A stretch of 63,484 bases of DNA, taken from IMG/VR virus record IMGVR_UViG_3300042291_000207, positions 1 to 63,484 of that record; one strand, written 5' to 3'. Position 1 is the first letter of the stretch. Each line of letters begins with the position of its first letter. Shown piece by piece: positions 32,781 through 41,435 of the stretch. The stretch comes from a virus. Under the pieces are notes generated by a model. It saw only the letters and a list, made by a program, of their open reading frames with translations, was not told the DNA's origin and did not search any database. Position numbers and translations under genes: made by a program.

Positions 32781-34713
32781 CATAGAGACTATGCAGGAGC
32801 TGTTTCTAATAGGTATATACAATCCTGATACACAACAGTGGTATGAATTCCAGGTGAGTAGAAATATTAACCAATTAGATGCATTTCACAGGTTTACAGA
32901 GGAGCACGCTGATTACTATTGGGTTGGGTATAACAATCTACGCTTTGATAGTCAGGTGGTTGAGTGGGTATTACGTAATCATGGTGACTGGTATGATCTA
33001 AGTGCATTAGAAGTGTGTGCTAAAATAGCACAGAAAGCTGCTGATGTGATACATGATGCTAACTATGATGTATTTCCTGAGTATAGAGAAGAATGGCTCA
33101 CCCTCAAACAGATAGACCTATTCAGAGTGAATCACTATGATAATAAGAACAGACGTGTATCACTAAAAAGGTTAGAGTTTGAGATGGATCTTCCAAACAT
33201 TGAAGAGATGCCTATTCATCATACTAAAACTGATATGACTGATGAGGAGATACAGCTCACTGTTGACTATTGTCGTAATGATATATATGCTACATATGAA
33301 TTCTATTTGGTAACTATTGGTCAAACAGACCATCCTTTATACAAGGGTAATAATCAAATAGAGCTCAGACAGGATATATACAACGAGTTTGGTATTCCTT
33401 GCTTAAACTATTCTGACAGTAAGATAGGTGATGAGATGATTAAGAAGTATTACTGTCAAGAGAAGAACATATCCTATGGTGATTTACCAAAGAAGGGATA
33501 TTTTAGAAAGCAAGTGAGAGCCAAAGATTGTATTGCTCACTATGTGGATTTCCAGACACCAGAGCTACAAGCATTCTTAAAACATGTAAAGAAGCAGATA
33601 TTCACACTCACTGATGATTTTAAAGAGTCATTGGTATTTATGGATAACACTTACACATTTGCCAAGGGTGGGTTACATACAGAGAACAAGCCTAAGATAT
33701 TTGAAGCTGATGAAGATAACATCATAGTTGACTGGGATGTTAGTTCATACTATCCAGCTATCATCATTAACAATGGTAAATATCCACAACATTTGGGTAA
33801 AGAGTTTCTTAGAGGATACAAACAGATGTTTGAGAAGAGACTAGAACTTAAACCCTTGGCTAAGAAGGATAAGAAGATAGCTGGTATTGTTGGAGCATTA
33901 AAGCTTGCAGTTAACTCTGTATATGGTAAAAGCTCTGATATGCTATCCTGGCTTTATGATAGACAACTAACTATGTTCACCACTATTACAGGTGAGCTGA
34001 GCTTACTAATGCTTATTGAGGCATATGAATTAGCTGGCATACGTGTAATATCTGCTAATACAGACGGAGTGACAATACTTGTAAAAAATGCAAGTTTTGA
34101 TACTATGACTGCTATTAATAAGTGGTGGATGGATGTAACTCAGTATGAGCTAGAACGCACTGATTATCAGAAGATTATATTCTCAACAGTAAATGACTAT
34201 TTAGCAATTAAAACCAATGGAGAAATTAAAAAGAAAGGTGACTTCCTCACTGACTTTGAGTTACACAAAAATAAGTCAGCTAGGATTGTACCTATTGCTC
34301 TCGAGCATTATTTTGTTAATGATATCCCTGTGGCTGATACCATTCATAATCATACAAACATATATGATTTTTGTCTCAGGCAGAAAGCGAGCAAAGATTT
34401 CCATTATGAAGGAGTAGCCAATGGTAAGAAAACAGTGTACAATAAGCTAATCAGGTATTATGTGTCTAATAAGGGTGAGAAGCTGTTAAAGGTTAAGAAC
34501 CCTGAATGTCAATCTAATGCTGCTGATGTTAGTCAAGTGGAAGCAGGTGAATGGGTGATGCATGTATGTAATCATCTACAACCAGATCATCCTCTGGATA
34601 ACATTAATTATGCTTATTACATAGAACGTGCTGAACGTATTATCAGCAAAATACAGTTAGAAGGTAAAAAGAGAAAGATGACAATCAATCCTAATCAATT
34701 AAGTTTATTCTAA
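32761..34713 (+). CDS. Family B DNA polymerase with 3'-5' exonuclease and C-terminal clamp motif
   Basis: 650 aa, shorter than most family B enzymes. Exonuclease motifs: YDIET (D7, E9), YNNLRFD (57-63), YCRND (170-174). Polymerase motifs: A, WDVSSYYPAI with D326; B, KLAVNSVYGK (381-390); C, SANTDGV, in which Asn433 replaces the first Asp of DTD but the essential second Asp (D435) stays. The final residues NQLSLF match the bacterial beta-clamp-binding pentapeptide QL[SD]LF. It is the replicative polymerase of this phage, followed by small genes and the helicase cluster. Fold and activity are confident; clamp binding is a strong inference. Confidence 0.92.
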   Translation: MNILIYDIETMQELFLIGIYNPDTQQWYEFQVSRNINQLDAFHRFTEEHADYYWVGYNNLRFDSQVVEWVLRNHGDWYDLSALEVCAKIAQKAADVIHDANYDVFPEYREEWLTLKQIDLFRVNHYDNKNRRVSLKRLEFEMDLPNIEEMPIHHTKTDMTDEEIQLTVDYCRNDIYATYEFYLVTIGQTDHPLYKGNNQIELRQDIYNEFGIPCLNYSDSKIGDEMIKKYYCQEKNISYGDLPKKGYFRKQVRAKDCIAHYVDFQTPELQAFLKHVKKQIFTLTDDFKESLVFMDNTYTFAKGGLHTENKPKIFEADEDNIIVDWDVSSYYPAIIINNGKYPQHLGKEFLRGYKQMFEKRLELKPLAKKDKKIAGIVGALKLAVNSVYGKSSDMLSWLYDRQLTMFTTITGELSLLMLIEAYELAGIRVISANTDGVTILVKNASFDTMTAINKWWMDVTQYELERTDYQKIIFSTVNDYLAIKTNGEIKKKGDFLTDFELHKNKSARIVPIALEHYFVNDIPVADTIHNHTNIYDFCLRQKASKDFHYEGVANGKKTVYNKLIRYYVSNKGEKLLKVKNPECQSNAADVSQVEAGEWVMHVCNHLQPDHPLDNINYAYYIERAERIISKIQLEGKKRKMTINPNQLSLF

Positions 34714-34889
34714 TGGGAAAATCACAATTTAAAATAGCAGCAGATCTAGTAGTAGAAGACTGCAAAGAGAATGGATATACATATCCTTCAGCATCAAATT
34801 ACTATTGTGCTTATGTAAAATTCTTTATAGAGATTAATAGTAATTTTGATATAGACAAATTCGATGATTACATAATAAAAAGAATCTAA
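34713..34889 (+). CDS. Small protein, unknown
   Basis: 58 aa; start overlaps the polymerase stop (TAATG). FKIAADLVVEDCKENGYTYP and FFIEINSNFDIDKF suggest a small helical fold. Coupled to the polymerase, so perhaps a replication accessory. Confidence 0.55.
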   Translation: MGKSQFKIAADLVVEDCKENGYTYPSASNYYCAYVKFFIEINSNFDIDKFDDYIIKRI

Positions 34890-34890
34890 C

Positions 34891-35148
34891 ATGATACAAG
34901 CACAATCACTCGAAGGCAGACAATTTTATATTGATGCATGGGGAATGACTATGACCAGCAGAAGAGCATATGAACCAGAACTAAAACAAGTAGTAGAAGA
35001 CAATGGTCCTACATGCATTATTGCTGAGGTTAAAGGTGGTAAACCTGTGGAACATTCTAGACAAGAATGGTCTAGAGAATCAATAGAGAACCAATTAAAG
35101 AGTTTTCCTGCATATAGACATATTAACGGATATCAATTAACATTATAA
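34891..35148 (+). CDS. Small protein, unknown
   Basis: 85 aa. The second half (VEHSRQEWSRESIENQLKSF) is helical and basic; the first half has an Ala/Glu/Tyr-rich helix. Stop and next start share one base. Confidence 0.55.
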   Translation: MIQAQSLEGRQFYIDAWGMTMTSRRAYEPELKQVVEDNGPTCIIAEVKGGKPVEHSRQEWSRESIENQLKSFPAYRHINGYQLTL

Positions 35149-35402
35149 TGGCAAAGATTAATAGAGAAAATATTTCAGAGCACTTGCTTGATTATCAATT
35201 AGATATGATTGGTAAATCAATGCAAGAGGCTTATATGACAAGAGAATGGTACAATAAATGGACCTTGACACAAGAGCAACACGATCAGTTCAAAACTTAT
35301 GCATTACCACTATTAAAGAAGGTGTTTAAATGCAGTAAGTCAAAAGCTGAAAGCATATTTGACTTTTTTGATTTACAATTTGGATTACGTATAAAGGGAT
35401 AG
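35148..35402 (+). CDS. Small helical protein, unknown
   Basis: 84 aa, fully helical by composition (SEHLLDYQLDMIGKSMQEAY; ALPLLKKVFKCSKSKAESIF). Ends with TAG. Nothing further can be said. Confidence 0.5.
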   Translation: MAKINRENISEHLLDYQLDMIGKSMQEAYMTREWYNKWTLTQEQHDQFKTYALPLLKKVFKCSKSKAESIFDFFDLQFGLRIKG

Positions 35403-35404
35403 TT

Positions 35405-35581
35405 ATGTCTGAACAAAAATATATAATAAGACCTGTACATTTAAAACAACCGTATTCCCTTAATAATAGAACAGTTAACTGGTGGATATTTACTATGATT
35501 CCTAAGAAAAAGAAACATAGTGGTCCGTTTTATTCTAAGTGGGATGCACAACAAGAATTATATCAAATTTTAAACAGATAA
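35405..35581 (+). CDS. Small basic protein, unknown
   Basis: 58 aa from the ATG at 35405. YIIRPVHLKQPYSLNNRTVN, then WWIFTMIPKKKK and a helix. Precedes a gene starting 2 bases after its stop. Confidence 0.5.
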   Translation: MSEQKYIIRPVHLKQPYSLNNRTVNWWIFTMIPKKKKHSGPFYSKWDAQQELYQILNR

Positions 35582-35583
35582 TC

Positions 35584-35961
35584 ATGTTAGGTCTATCAAG
35601 AGATTATAAAGATATGATTGAGGATAAATATATAGAAAACAAAGGCATATTTACAATTGAAATCAATAAACTACAAGACGAACTTAAACAACCATTAAAA
35701 GCCATACAGGTTTTAGAAAAGATGGATGTTCTTTCGTGTTATAAGAAAGTTATTGAGATGAAAGTTTGTTTTTTAGAAGTAAAATGTTCTAAATATCCTG
35801 ATAACGTATATGTAAATGCTAGAACTGCTATACATAAAGGAAAATACAACAGAGTGTGGGTTAATTATTATGTAGGTAAAAAAGAGGATGTTACAGACAA
35901 TTTAAGAGAAGCTGCTAAAATAGAGCTAGCAAAAAAAGCAATTAAAAAATTATTAAAATAA
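35584..35961 (+). CDS. Hypothetical protein
   Basis: 125 aa from the ATG at 35584; the longer frame from 35539 overlaps the upstream gene and is less likely. Helical N-terminus (DYKDMIEDKYIENKGIFTIE), a central strand rich in Cys/Val (MKVCFLEVKCSKYPDNVYVN) and a basic C-terminus (ELAKKAIKKLLK). No domain recognised. Confidence 0.6.
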   Translation: MLGLSRDYKDMIEDKYIENKGIFTIEINKLQDELKQPLKAIQVLEKMDVLSCYKKVIEMKVCFLEVKCSKYPDNVYVNARTAIHKGKYNRVWVNYYVGKKEDVTDNLREAAKIELAKKAIKKLLK

Positions 35962-35967
35962 TCAATT

Positions 35968-36522
35968 ATGGGAGCAAGTTGGTTTCAACAAACGGGATAT
36001 GGTAAAACATTAAACGATGCATACAATAGTGCTTGTGAAGAAGCAGAAGTAGAGTATGGACATCAGGAAGGATATAATGGTACAATCAGCACTACACATA
36101 GTGTTAGAGACATTACAGAGGAGTATAAGAGAAGTAAACTAGACTTAGAACCATTTGTACGTTCTAAGGTGGAAATATTAAACAAAAGAGACTGTTGTTC
36201 GATTTGCTTACAAGAGCCTGTTGGAAATAAGAACAAAACCAAATCTCAGGTGGAGCACCTTGTTACACCAGGTACAAAGAAATGGGTGCTTAAATATGTA
36301 GTGTACGATTCACATAATGATAGAATGATAGCTTCTTGTAATACAAAAGGTGAAGCTGTTACTAAAGCTAGAGCTTATACAGAGAAAACTACAACTCCTA
36401 CAAATATATGTATGGAGAAGAGCCTTGAGAAAGGTAATAGAACAGTAGCTAAGATTACATACAAGAAAGCACCAACAGAAAGACCAGGTAAATGGATGTT
36501 CTTTGGTTGGGCTGCTGAATAA
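35968..36522 (+). CDS. Conserved phage protein, unknown
   Basis: 184 aa. The N-terminus ASWFQQTGYGKTLNDAYNSA and YNGTISTTHSVRDITEEYKR form a conserved block I associate with many Bacteroidota phages. A CCSIC cluster (around 76-80) could bind metal, and repeated beta strands follow with KWVLKYVVYDS. Possibly an RNA- or nucleotide-binding protein, but unproven. Confidence 0.6.
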   Translation: MGASWFQQTGYGKTLNDAYNSACEEAEVEYGHQEGYNGTISTTHSVRDITEEYKRSKLDLEPFVRSKVEILNKRDCCSICLQEPVGNKNKTKSQVEHLVTPGTKKWVLKYVVYDSHNDRMIASCNTKGEAVTKARAYTEKTTTPTNICMEKSLEKGNRTVAKITYKKAPTERPGKWMFFGWAAE

Positions 36523-36532
36523 AACAATAAAT

Positions 36533-36892
36533 ATGAAAAAAGAATTTCTACCGTATCAAGAAGCGTTAGAACTTAAAGAACTAGGCTTTAATGAGAAGTG
36601 TGCTGCACATTATTTAGATGTAGATGATTTAGAGTTAAAATGGCTCATATATAGAAATCTTTCTATTGATACTAATAAGTGTATACAAGCACCTTTATTT
36701 CAACAAGCATTTAGATTTTTCAGAGAGAAGTATGAACTAACTAGTTGGGTATATAATAGCGATAAAGATAATTATTTTTATAGTATATTGCAAAATGGTA
36801 GAATCATAAAAGCCCATAAAGATTTTATGGCTTATGAAGAAGCAGAACTTGCTTGTCTTAAGAACCTAATTGAAATGGTCAAAAACAAATAA
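36533..36892 (+). CDS. Conserved small protein of mobile elements, unknown
   Basis: 119 aa from the ATG at 36533. KEFLPYQEALELKELGFNEK is a pattern seen in mobile-element proteins of Bacteroidota, followed by APLFQQAFRFFREKYELTSW, a beta pair and a final helix with EEAELACLKNLIE. The function of this family is unknown to me. Confidence 0.65.
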   Translation: MKKEFLPYQEALELKELGFNEKCAAHYLDVDDLELKWLIYRNLSIDTNKCIQAPLFQQAFRFFREKYELTSWVYNSDKDNYFYSILQNGRIIKAHKDFMAYEEAELACLKNLIEMVKNK

Positions 36893-36895
36893 CCT

Positions 36896-37009
36896 ATGGC
36901 AACATCAACATGCTGTGGAGCACAAACCACAATGCCTGAAATAGGTATATGCCCAGATTGCTTAGAACATTGTGATTGGGAAGAAGAAGAATCATATAAA
37001 ACTAATTAA
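36896..37009 (+). CDS. Cys-rich microprotein
   Basis: 37 aa. CCGA and CPDCLEHC give four or five Cys in zinc-ribbon spacing, then an acidic tail. Fits exactly between neighbours, 2-3 bases from each. Confidence 0.5.
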   Translation: MATSTCCGAQTTMPEIGICPDCLEHCDWEEEESYKTN

Positions 37010-37011
37010 TT

Positions 37012-37242
37012 ATGTCAGATATATCAGCATGCAATGGTGGTAGTTGTCCATTAAGACTACACTGCCACAGATACACTTGCCCTAAAGAAGAATTAGGACA
37101 ATCTTATTTTCAAGACCCTCCATATGAAATGAGCATGATAACAAGTGAGCTATTTAACTCAGTTGGTGTTATGACATTCACATGCCCTTTCTTTTGGAAC
37201 AATAAAGACTTTAAAGATGAAAGACCAAAGCTTGAAAATTAA
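37012..37242 (+). CDS. Cys-rich small protein
   Basis: 76 aa with Cys at positions 6, 11, 17 and 23 (CNGGSCPLRLHCHRYTC), typical of a small zinc knuckle, then a Pro/Tyr-rich region and a further Cys near 61. Overlaps the next gene by 26 bases. Confidence 0.55.
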   Translation: MSDISACNGGSCPLRLHCHRYTCPKEELGQSYFQDPPYEMSMITSELFNSVGVMTFTCPFFWNNKDFKDERPKLEN

Positions 37243-37423
37243 CGAAGATTTCGAGAGGGAATTTCTTAAAGATTTAGTATATTTGCAAGAAGAGAGCTAT
37301 GAGCTTGATAAACAAATCCAGAAGGAGTTAAACAAGTTTAGAGAGCCAGCAGCTATATTTATTGTGGATACAGATAAAATCTTAGAGAGAGATGAAGTTA
37401 GACATAACGTACTTCCATTTTGA
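37217..37423 (+). CDS. Small helical protein, unknown
   Basis: 68 aa: EDFEREFLKDLVYLQEESYE is helical. Overlaps both neighbours (26 and 32 bases), consistent with coupling ahead of the loader-like gene. Start choice is uncertain. Confidence 0.5.
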   Translation: MKDQSLKINEDFEREFLKDLVYLQEESYELDKQIQKELNKFREPAAIFIVDTDKILERDEVRHNVLPF

Positions 37424-38015
37424 GGAACTACTTAAAAGAGGATACAATCTAGATGTTGTATTCCTATTAAAGCTTATAGAAGAGAATTATGATGTTCGTG
37501 CATTACGAACTGATAACATTAAGATAGAAGCTCTTTATCAGACGTTAGTTAGGAAAGGATTGATAACAGAAAAGGGACTAACGCTCACAGGTAAAGAGCT
37601 TCTAAAATTTATTAACATCAAAGAACCAACTGTTAGAATACAGAAGAAGGTTGACATCACATCAGAGTTTGAAGAGTGGTGGAAAGCTTTTCCAGGTACA
37701 GATTCATTTACACACAAAGGGAAGAAGTTCTCAGGTGGTAGAACATTGAAAAGGACCAAGGAAGACTGTCAGTTGAAGTTTGATAAGATATTAGAGGAAG
37801 GAGAATATACAGCAAAAGACCTGATAGATTCATTGAATCTAGATGTGTTACAAAAGAAAGAGAATTCTGTAAAGACAGGGACTAACAGGCTAACATACAT
37901 GCAAAATAGTCTCACTTATTTAAACCAGCGTTCTTTTGAACCCTTTATAGACCTATTAAAAGAGGGCTATAATGTGGAAGATAAAGCACCTACAAATGGA
38001 GGTACAGATATATGA
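37392..38015 (+). CDS. Replication-region protein, possible helicase loader
   Basis: 207 aa. Residues 1-75 may be a winged-helix domain (EELLKRGYNLDVVFLLKLIE; ALYQTLVRKGLITEKGLTLT). Residues 95-190 form a helical block (EEWWKAFPGTDSFTHKGKKF, TGTNRLTYMQNSLTYLNQ) found near helicases in related phages. It lies two genes before the DnaB-like helicase, and a winged-helix plus DnaD-like helical part would suit a loader or initiator. Inference only. Confidence 0.55.
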   Translation: MKLDITYFHFEELLKRGYNLDVVFLLKLIEENYDVRALRTDNIKIEALYQTLVRKGLITEKGLTLTGKELLKFINIKEPTVRIQKKVDITSEFEEWWKAFPGTDSFTHKGKKFSGGRTLKRTKEDCQLKFDKILEEGEYTAKDLIDSLNLDVLQKKENSVKTGTNRLTYMQNSLTYLNQRSFEPFIDLLKEGYNVEDKAPTNGGTDI

Positions 38016-38197
38016 AAAATGAAATTTTGGTATGTAAAGAATGTGGATCAGCAGATTCTATTCAAATAAAAGTTTGGCAGTATGTAAACTCTGGTGAGTT
38101 TGCAGCTGACTGTATAGAGGACAGAAATAATGCATGGTGTGAAGATTGCGAAGAACACGTTGAGTTTATAGCAAAAGAAGAATATGAAAAAAAGTAA
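38012..38197 (+). CDS. Zinc-ribbon protein
   Basis: 61 aa. CKECG near the N-terminus and CEDCEEH near position 44 give a four-Cys zinc ribbon with acidic surroundings. Start overlaps the previous stop (ATGA); the helicase starts 3 bases after its stop. Possibly a DNA-binding accessory of the helicase. Confidence 0.6.
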   Translation: MKNEILVCKECGSADSIQIKVWQYVNSGEFAADCIEDRNNAWCEDCEEHVEFIAKEEYEKK

Positions 38198-38200
38198 TCT

Positions 38201-39265
38201 ATGAGTTTTGAAGACTTAAAAAAACAGGTACAGGCAGGCTTAGAGGGTAGGAATGGTGGTATACCTATGGGGTTTGATAGACTTAATAGATATATTGGTA
38301 TTAGAAAGTCCATATATACGCTTATAGGTGGTCTCACAGGTTCTGGTAAGACTAGCTTTATTGATGATGCATACGTGCTTAATCCATTTGATTGGTATAT
38401 AAGCAAAGAGAATAAAACAAACATCAAGCTAAGGATTATATACAGATCCATGGAGAGAAGCAGAACCTATAAGATGGCTAAATGGGTAGGTAGAAGAATA
38501 TTCATCGATCATGGTATAACTATCACAGTTAATAAACTGTTGGGCTGGAATGATAGAATGACCAAAGATGAGCATGATCTATTTCTAATGTATGAAGACT
38601 ATATAGGAGAAATGAGCGAAGTGATTACAATTATTGATGGTCCAGAGAATGCTGTTGGTATTGCCAAAGAGTTAAAGGCACATGCTTTACAGAATGGAAC
38701 TATTGAGCAGCTGGATGAATACAATAAGAAGTATGTCCCCACAAATGAGAATGAAATCACTATGGTTGTTATCGATCATATAGGTTTATTAAAAACTACA
38801 CAAGCCCAGCCTACAAAGAAAGATGCTATTGATAAGATGAGTGATGAGCTCAGATATGCTAGAGACTTCTATGGATATAGTCCTGTTGTTGTTAGTCAGT
38901 TCAATAGGAGCATTTCTAACATGGCAAGATTAAAGAGTGGTGATGTAGAACCACAACTAGAAGACTTTGCAGAGAGTTCAAGCACGCAGAATGATGCTGA
39001 TGTTGTACTAGGATTGTTTGACCCAATGAGATATAAAGTGGCTGATCCATCAGGCTATGAATTAGATAAGCTAAAAGATGGATATGGTGCCAAGTATTTT
39101 AGATCTCTCAGGCTAATTAAGAATAGCTATGGTGAAGATGATGTTAGAATAGGCTTAGGCTTCTTAGGAAGCATTGGTATGTTCAAAGAACTGCCTAGAG
39201 TGAGAGACATTACAGAAGCGGATTATACAGCAGTCGTGAATAAATCATTTTTCCTAAACAAATAA
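38201..39265 (+). CDS. DnaB-like replicative helicase (SF4)
   Basis: 354 aa, about the size of the C-terminal RecA-like part of DnaB, so the N-terminal primase-contact domain is reduced or absent. Walker A GGLTGSGKTS (43-52), an arginine-rich segment with YRSMERSRTYKMAKW, Walker B MVVIDHIGLL (around 187-196) and the DnaB H4-type motif PVVVSQFNRS. It unwinds DNA 5'-3' ahead of the polymerase as a hexamer. The family B polymerase, primase and SSB-like gene are all on the same strand nearby. Confidence 0.85.
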   Translation: MSFEDLKKQVQAGLEGRNGGIPMGFDRLNRYIGIRKSIYTLIGGLTGSGKTSFIDDAYVLNPFDWYISKENKTNIKLRIIYRSMERSRTYKMAKWVGRRIFIDHGITITVNKLLGWNDRMTKDEHDLFLMYEDYIGEMSEVITIIDGPENAVGIAKELKAHALQNGTIEQLDEYNKKYVPTNENEITMVVIDHIGLLKTTQAQPTKKDAIDKMSDELRYARDFYGYSPVVVSQFNRSISNMARLKSGDVEPQLEDFAESSSTQNDADVVLGLFDPMRYKVADPSGYELDKLKDGYGAKYFRSLRLIKNSYGEDDVRIGLGFLGSIGMFKELPRVRDITEADYTAVVNKSFFLNK

Positions 39266-39267
39266 AC

Positions 39268-39468
39268 ATGAGTATAAAAACAAAAGTATATAACACGCTA
39301 CCAAGTAAAAAAGACCATTGGTGGCAGGTTGTAGTATTGCCTACAGTTAGTATTATGAACAACATACAGAAATATGATCCATACGTGGCTATCAATTTTG
39401 AATGGTTATTTTGGTCATTTACTACAATTATAAGCTATGGCAAAAAAGGAAATCTCTTTACGAGATAA
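39268..39468 (+). CDS. Small protein, unknown
   Basis: 66 aa. DHWWQVVVLPTVSIMNN and INFEWLFWSFTTIISYG are hydrophobic and aromatic; one membrane helix at the C-terminal half is possible. Overlaps the SF2 helicase start by 32 bases. Confidence 0.5.
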   Translation: MSIKTKVYNTLPSKKDHWWQVVVLPTVSIMNNIQKYDPYVAINFEWLFWSFTTIISYGKKGNLFTR

Positions 39469-40525
39469 GAGGCAACAGGAGTTTGCTGAGGTGTTCCTAA
39501 AACATGGAAAGTTTGGTATTCTAAACTTATGTCCTAGATTTGGGAAGATCTATACAACTATCAACATATTAGAGAAACTAGACAAAGATATCAACATCCT
39601 GATAGCCTATCCAGATCTTAAGATTAAAGAGGCTTGGGAAGCTGATTTCAAGACTAGAAAATACAAGAATCCCTACATAACGTACACTACACACTTATCT
39701 ATTAAAAAGCACACAGGGGGTGTATTTGACCTAGTAATACTAGATGAGATACATTTGCTGTCAGAAGCACAAATAGAGGCTGTAAAGGAGCTAAAATGCG
39801 TAAGTGTGCTTGGTCTTACAGGAACATTAGCTAGTAATACAGAAAGGACCCTCAATGAGGAGCTTGGACTGAATGTATTAGCTACCTATCCAATAGAACA
39901 AGCTATTGCAGAAGGTGTTATTACAGACTATGAAATCACTGTGATAAAAGTGTCTTTGGATGATAAGCGTATTAACGATTATAAAGGGAAGAAGCGTACA
40001 GAGAAGAAACAATTTGATAGCTATGCATGGGTGATTGATCAGCTAGAAAGACAAGGAAAAGCAACAATGTTCCTACGTCTAGCTAGAATGAGAATCATAC
40101 AGAACAGTGTAGCTAAAATGGAGAAGACAAGAGAAATCTTAGCTAAATACAAGCAAGATAGAATCTTGGTATTTTGTGGTGTTACTAAAATAGCTGACAC
40201 ACTTGGTATTCCTTCCTATCACAGTAAATCTACGGAGAAAGAAATCTTTACAGATTTTGCTGCAGGTAAGGGAAATCATTTGGCTGTTGTTAAGATAGGT
40301 AACACAGGTGTAACTTACAAACCACTTAACAAGGTGATTATCAATTACTTTGATAGTAATGCAGAAAACCTTGCTCAGAAGATTAATAGATGTATGGCTA
40401 TGGAATACAACACTCCAGACAAGAAAGCCCATATATACATCATATCTTCTAATGAGGAAGTGGAATTAAAATGGCTCAAGAAAGCTCTTGAGTTCTTTGA
40501 CAAATCAAAAATTAAGTATCTATGA
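39437..40525 (+). CDS. SF2 helicase (DEAD/DEAH-like) with altered Walker A
   Basis: 362 aa. Walker A is NLCPRFGKIYTT (30-41): Lys37 is present but the usual Thr/Ser after it is Ile38. DEIH box at 103-106 (LVILDEIHLL), motif III GLTGT (126-130), C-terminal helicase lobe with VFCGVTK, GNTGV and motif VI (QKINRCMAM). Related to phage UvsW-type helicases used in recombination and fork repair. The Ile may lower ATP binding or be tolerated. Stop overlaps the next start (ATGA). Confidence 0.8.
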   Translation: MAKKEISLRDKRQQEFAEVFLKHGKFGILNLCPRFGKIYTTINILEKLDKDINILIAYPDLKIKEAWEADFKTRKYKNPYITYTTHLSIKKHTGGVFDLVILDEIHLLSEAQIEAVKELKCVSVLGLTGTLASNTERTLNEELGLNVLATYPIEQAIAEGVITDYEITVIKVSLDDKRINDYKGKKRTEKKQFDSYAWVIDQLERQGKATMFLRLARMRIIQNSVAKMEKTREILAKYKQDRILVFCGVTKIADTLGIPSYHSKSTEKEIFTDFAAGKGNHLAVVKIGNTGVTYKPLNKVIINYFDSNAENLAQKINRCMAMEYNTPDKKAHIYIISSNEEVELKWLKKALEFFDKSKIKYL

Positions 40526-40734
40526 ATTTAGAATTATTAGAAGAAACCACTCCAGGAAGCGGTACAATGTATGTAGTTAGATTAGATGGTTCAGCTGTTA
40601 AATGGTTTGCTCACAAAGCTGATGCAGATAAGTATTATGAAGAAATTGTTGCTAATCCAGATTTATTAAAACCTCAAAAAAATATTTTGAAATCTCAGGA
40701 AATTACCTTATCTTTGGAGCAAACAAATAACTAA
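40522..40734 (+). CDS. Small protein, unknown
   Basis: 70 aa. TMYVVRLDGSAVKWFAHKAD is a strand-helix segment; the C-terminus is polar. Its end contains TTATCTTTG, a TAnnTTTG -7 match (about 40708-40715) some 30 bases ahead of the ATPase gene, so a promoter may lie in this gene. Confidence 0.5.
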   Translation: MNLELLEETTPGSGTMYVVRLDGSAVKWFAHKADADKYYEEIVANPDLLKPQKNILKSQEITLSLEQTNN

Positions 40735-40743
40735 ATATTAAAC

Positions 40744-41415
40744 ATGGCAAGCAAATTAATTGGTATTGTTGGTCCAACAGGGACTGGCAAGTCAACATCA
40801 GTGAAACATTTAGACCACAAAGAAACATTCATCATTAACGTAGCAAAGAAAGAGCTTCCATTCAAAGGAGCAGAAAAGCTATACAATGCTGAGAACAAGA
40901 ATTACAAAGAGATGGATGATGCCATCGCTATCGTTCAACAGTTAGTGAAGATATCAGAAGGGCAACCACACATCAAGAACGTTATTATTGAAGACTCTAA
41001 TTACATTATGGGTTTCAATATTGTATCAAAAGCTGACCAAGTGGGCTTTACCAAATTTAGCTTAATGGCTAAGGACATGGTAGAACTATTTAGAACAGCA
41101 AGAAAGTTAAGAAATGATCTTAAAGTGTTCTACTTTACACACCCAGAGACTATTGAAGACTCAGGTGAGATTGTAGGATACAAGATTAAGACAGCAGGTA
41201 AGTTAATTGACAACCAAATTGTATTGGAAGGATTATTAACCATCTGTTTATATACACACGTGGAAGAGTCAAAAGATGGCACAGCCACATATAATTTTGT
41301 AACTAACAGATTCAAGAAGTATCCAGCAAAGAGTCCAGATGGTATGTTTGCTGACATCAAGATTCCAAATAACTTACAGCTTGTAGTAGACACAATTGAC
41401 GAATATTATAAATAA
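40744..41415 (+). CDS. AAA/RecA-type ATPase (Sak4-like recombination ATPase candidate)
   Basis: 223 aa. Walker A GPTGTGKS (10-17), Walker B NVIIEDS (D84 in VIIED), followed by a helical arginine-rich region (TARKLRNDLKVFYFTHPETI). Compact single-domain ATPases of this size in replication clusters of crAss-like phages are Sak4-like and act with SSB in single-strand annealing. The SSB-like gene follows directly, 20 bases on. Nucleic-acid-bound ATPase activity is likely; the Sak4 label is moderate. Confidence 0.75.
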   Translation: MASKLIGIVGPTGTGKSTSVKHLDHKETFIINVAKKELPFKGAEKLYNAENKNYKEMDDAIAIVQQLVKISEGQPHIKNVIIEDSNYIMGFNIVSKADQVGFTKFSLMAKDMVELFRTARKLRNDLKVFYFTHPETIEDSGEIVGYKIKTAGKLIDNQIVLEGLLTICLYTHVEESKDGTATYNFVTNRFKKYPAKSPDGMFADIKIPNNLQLVVDTIDEYYK

Positions 41416-41435
41416 CAATTAAAACTAGAAAAACA

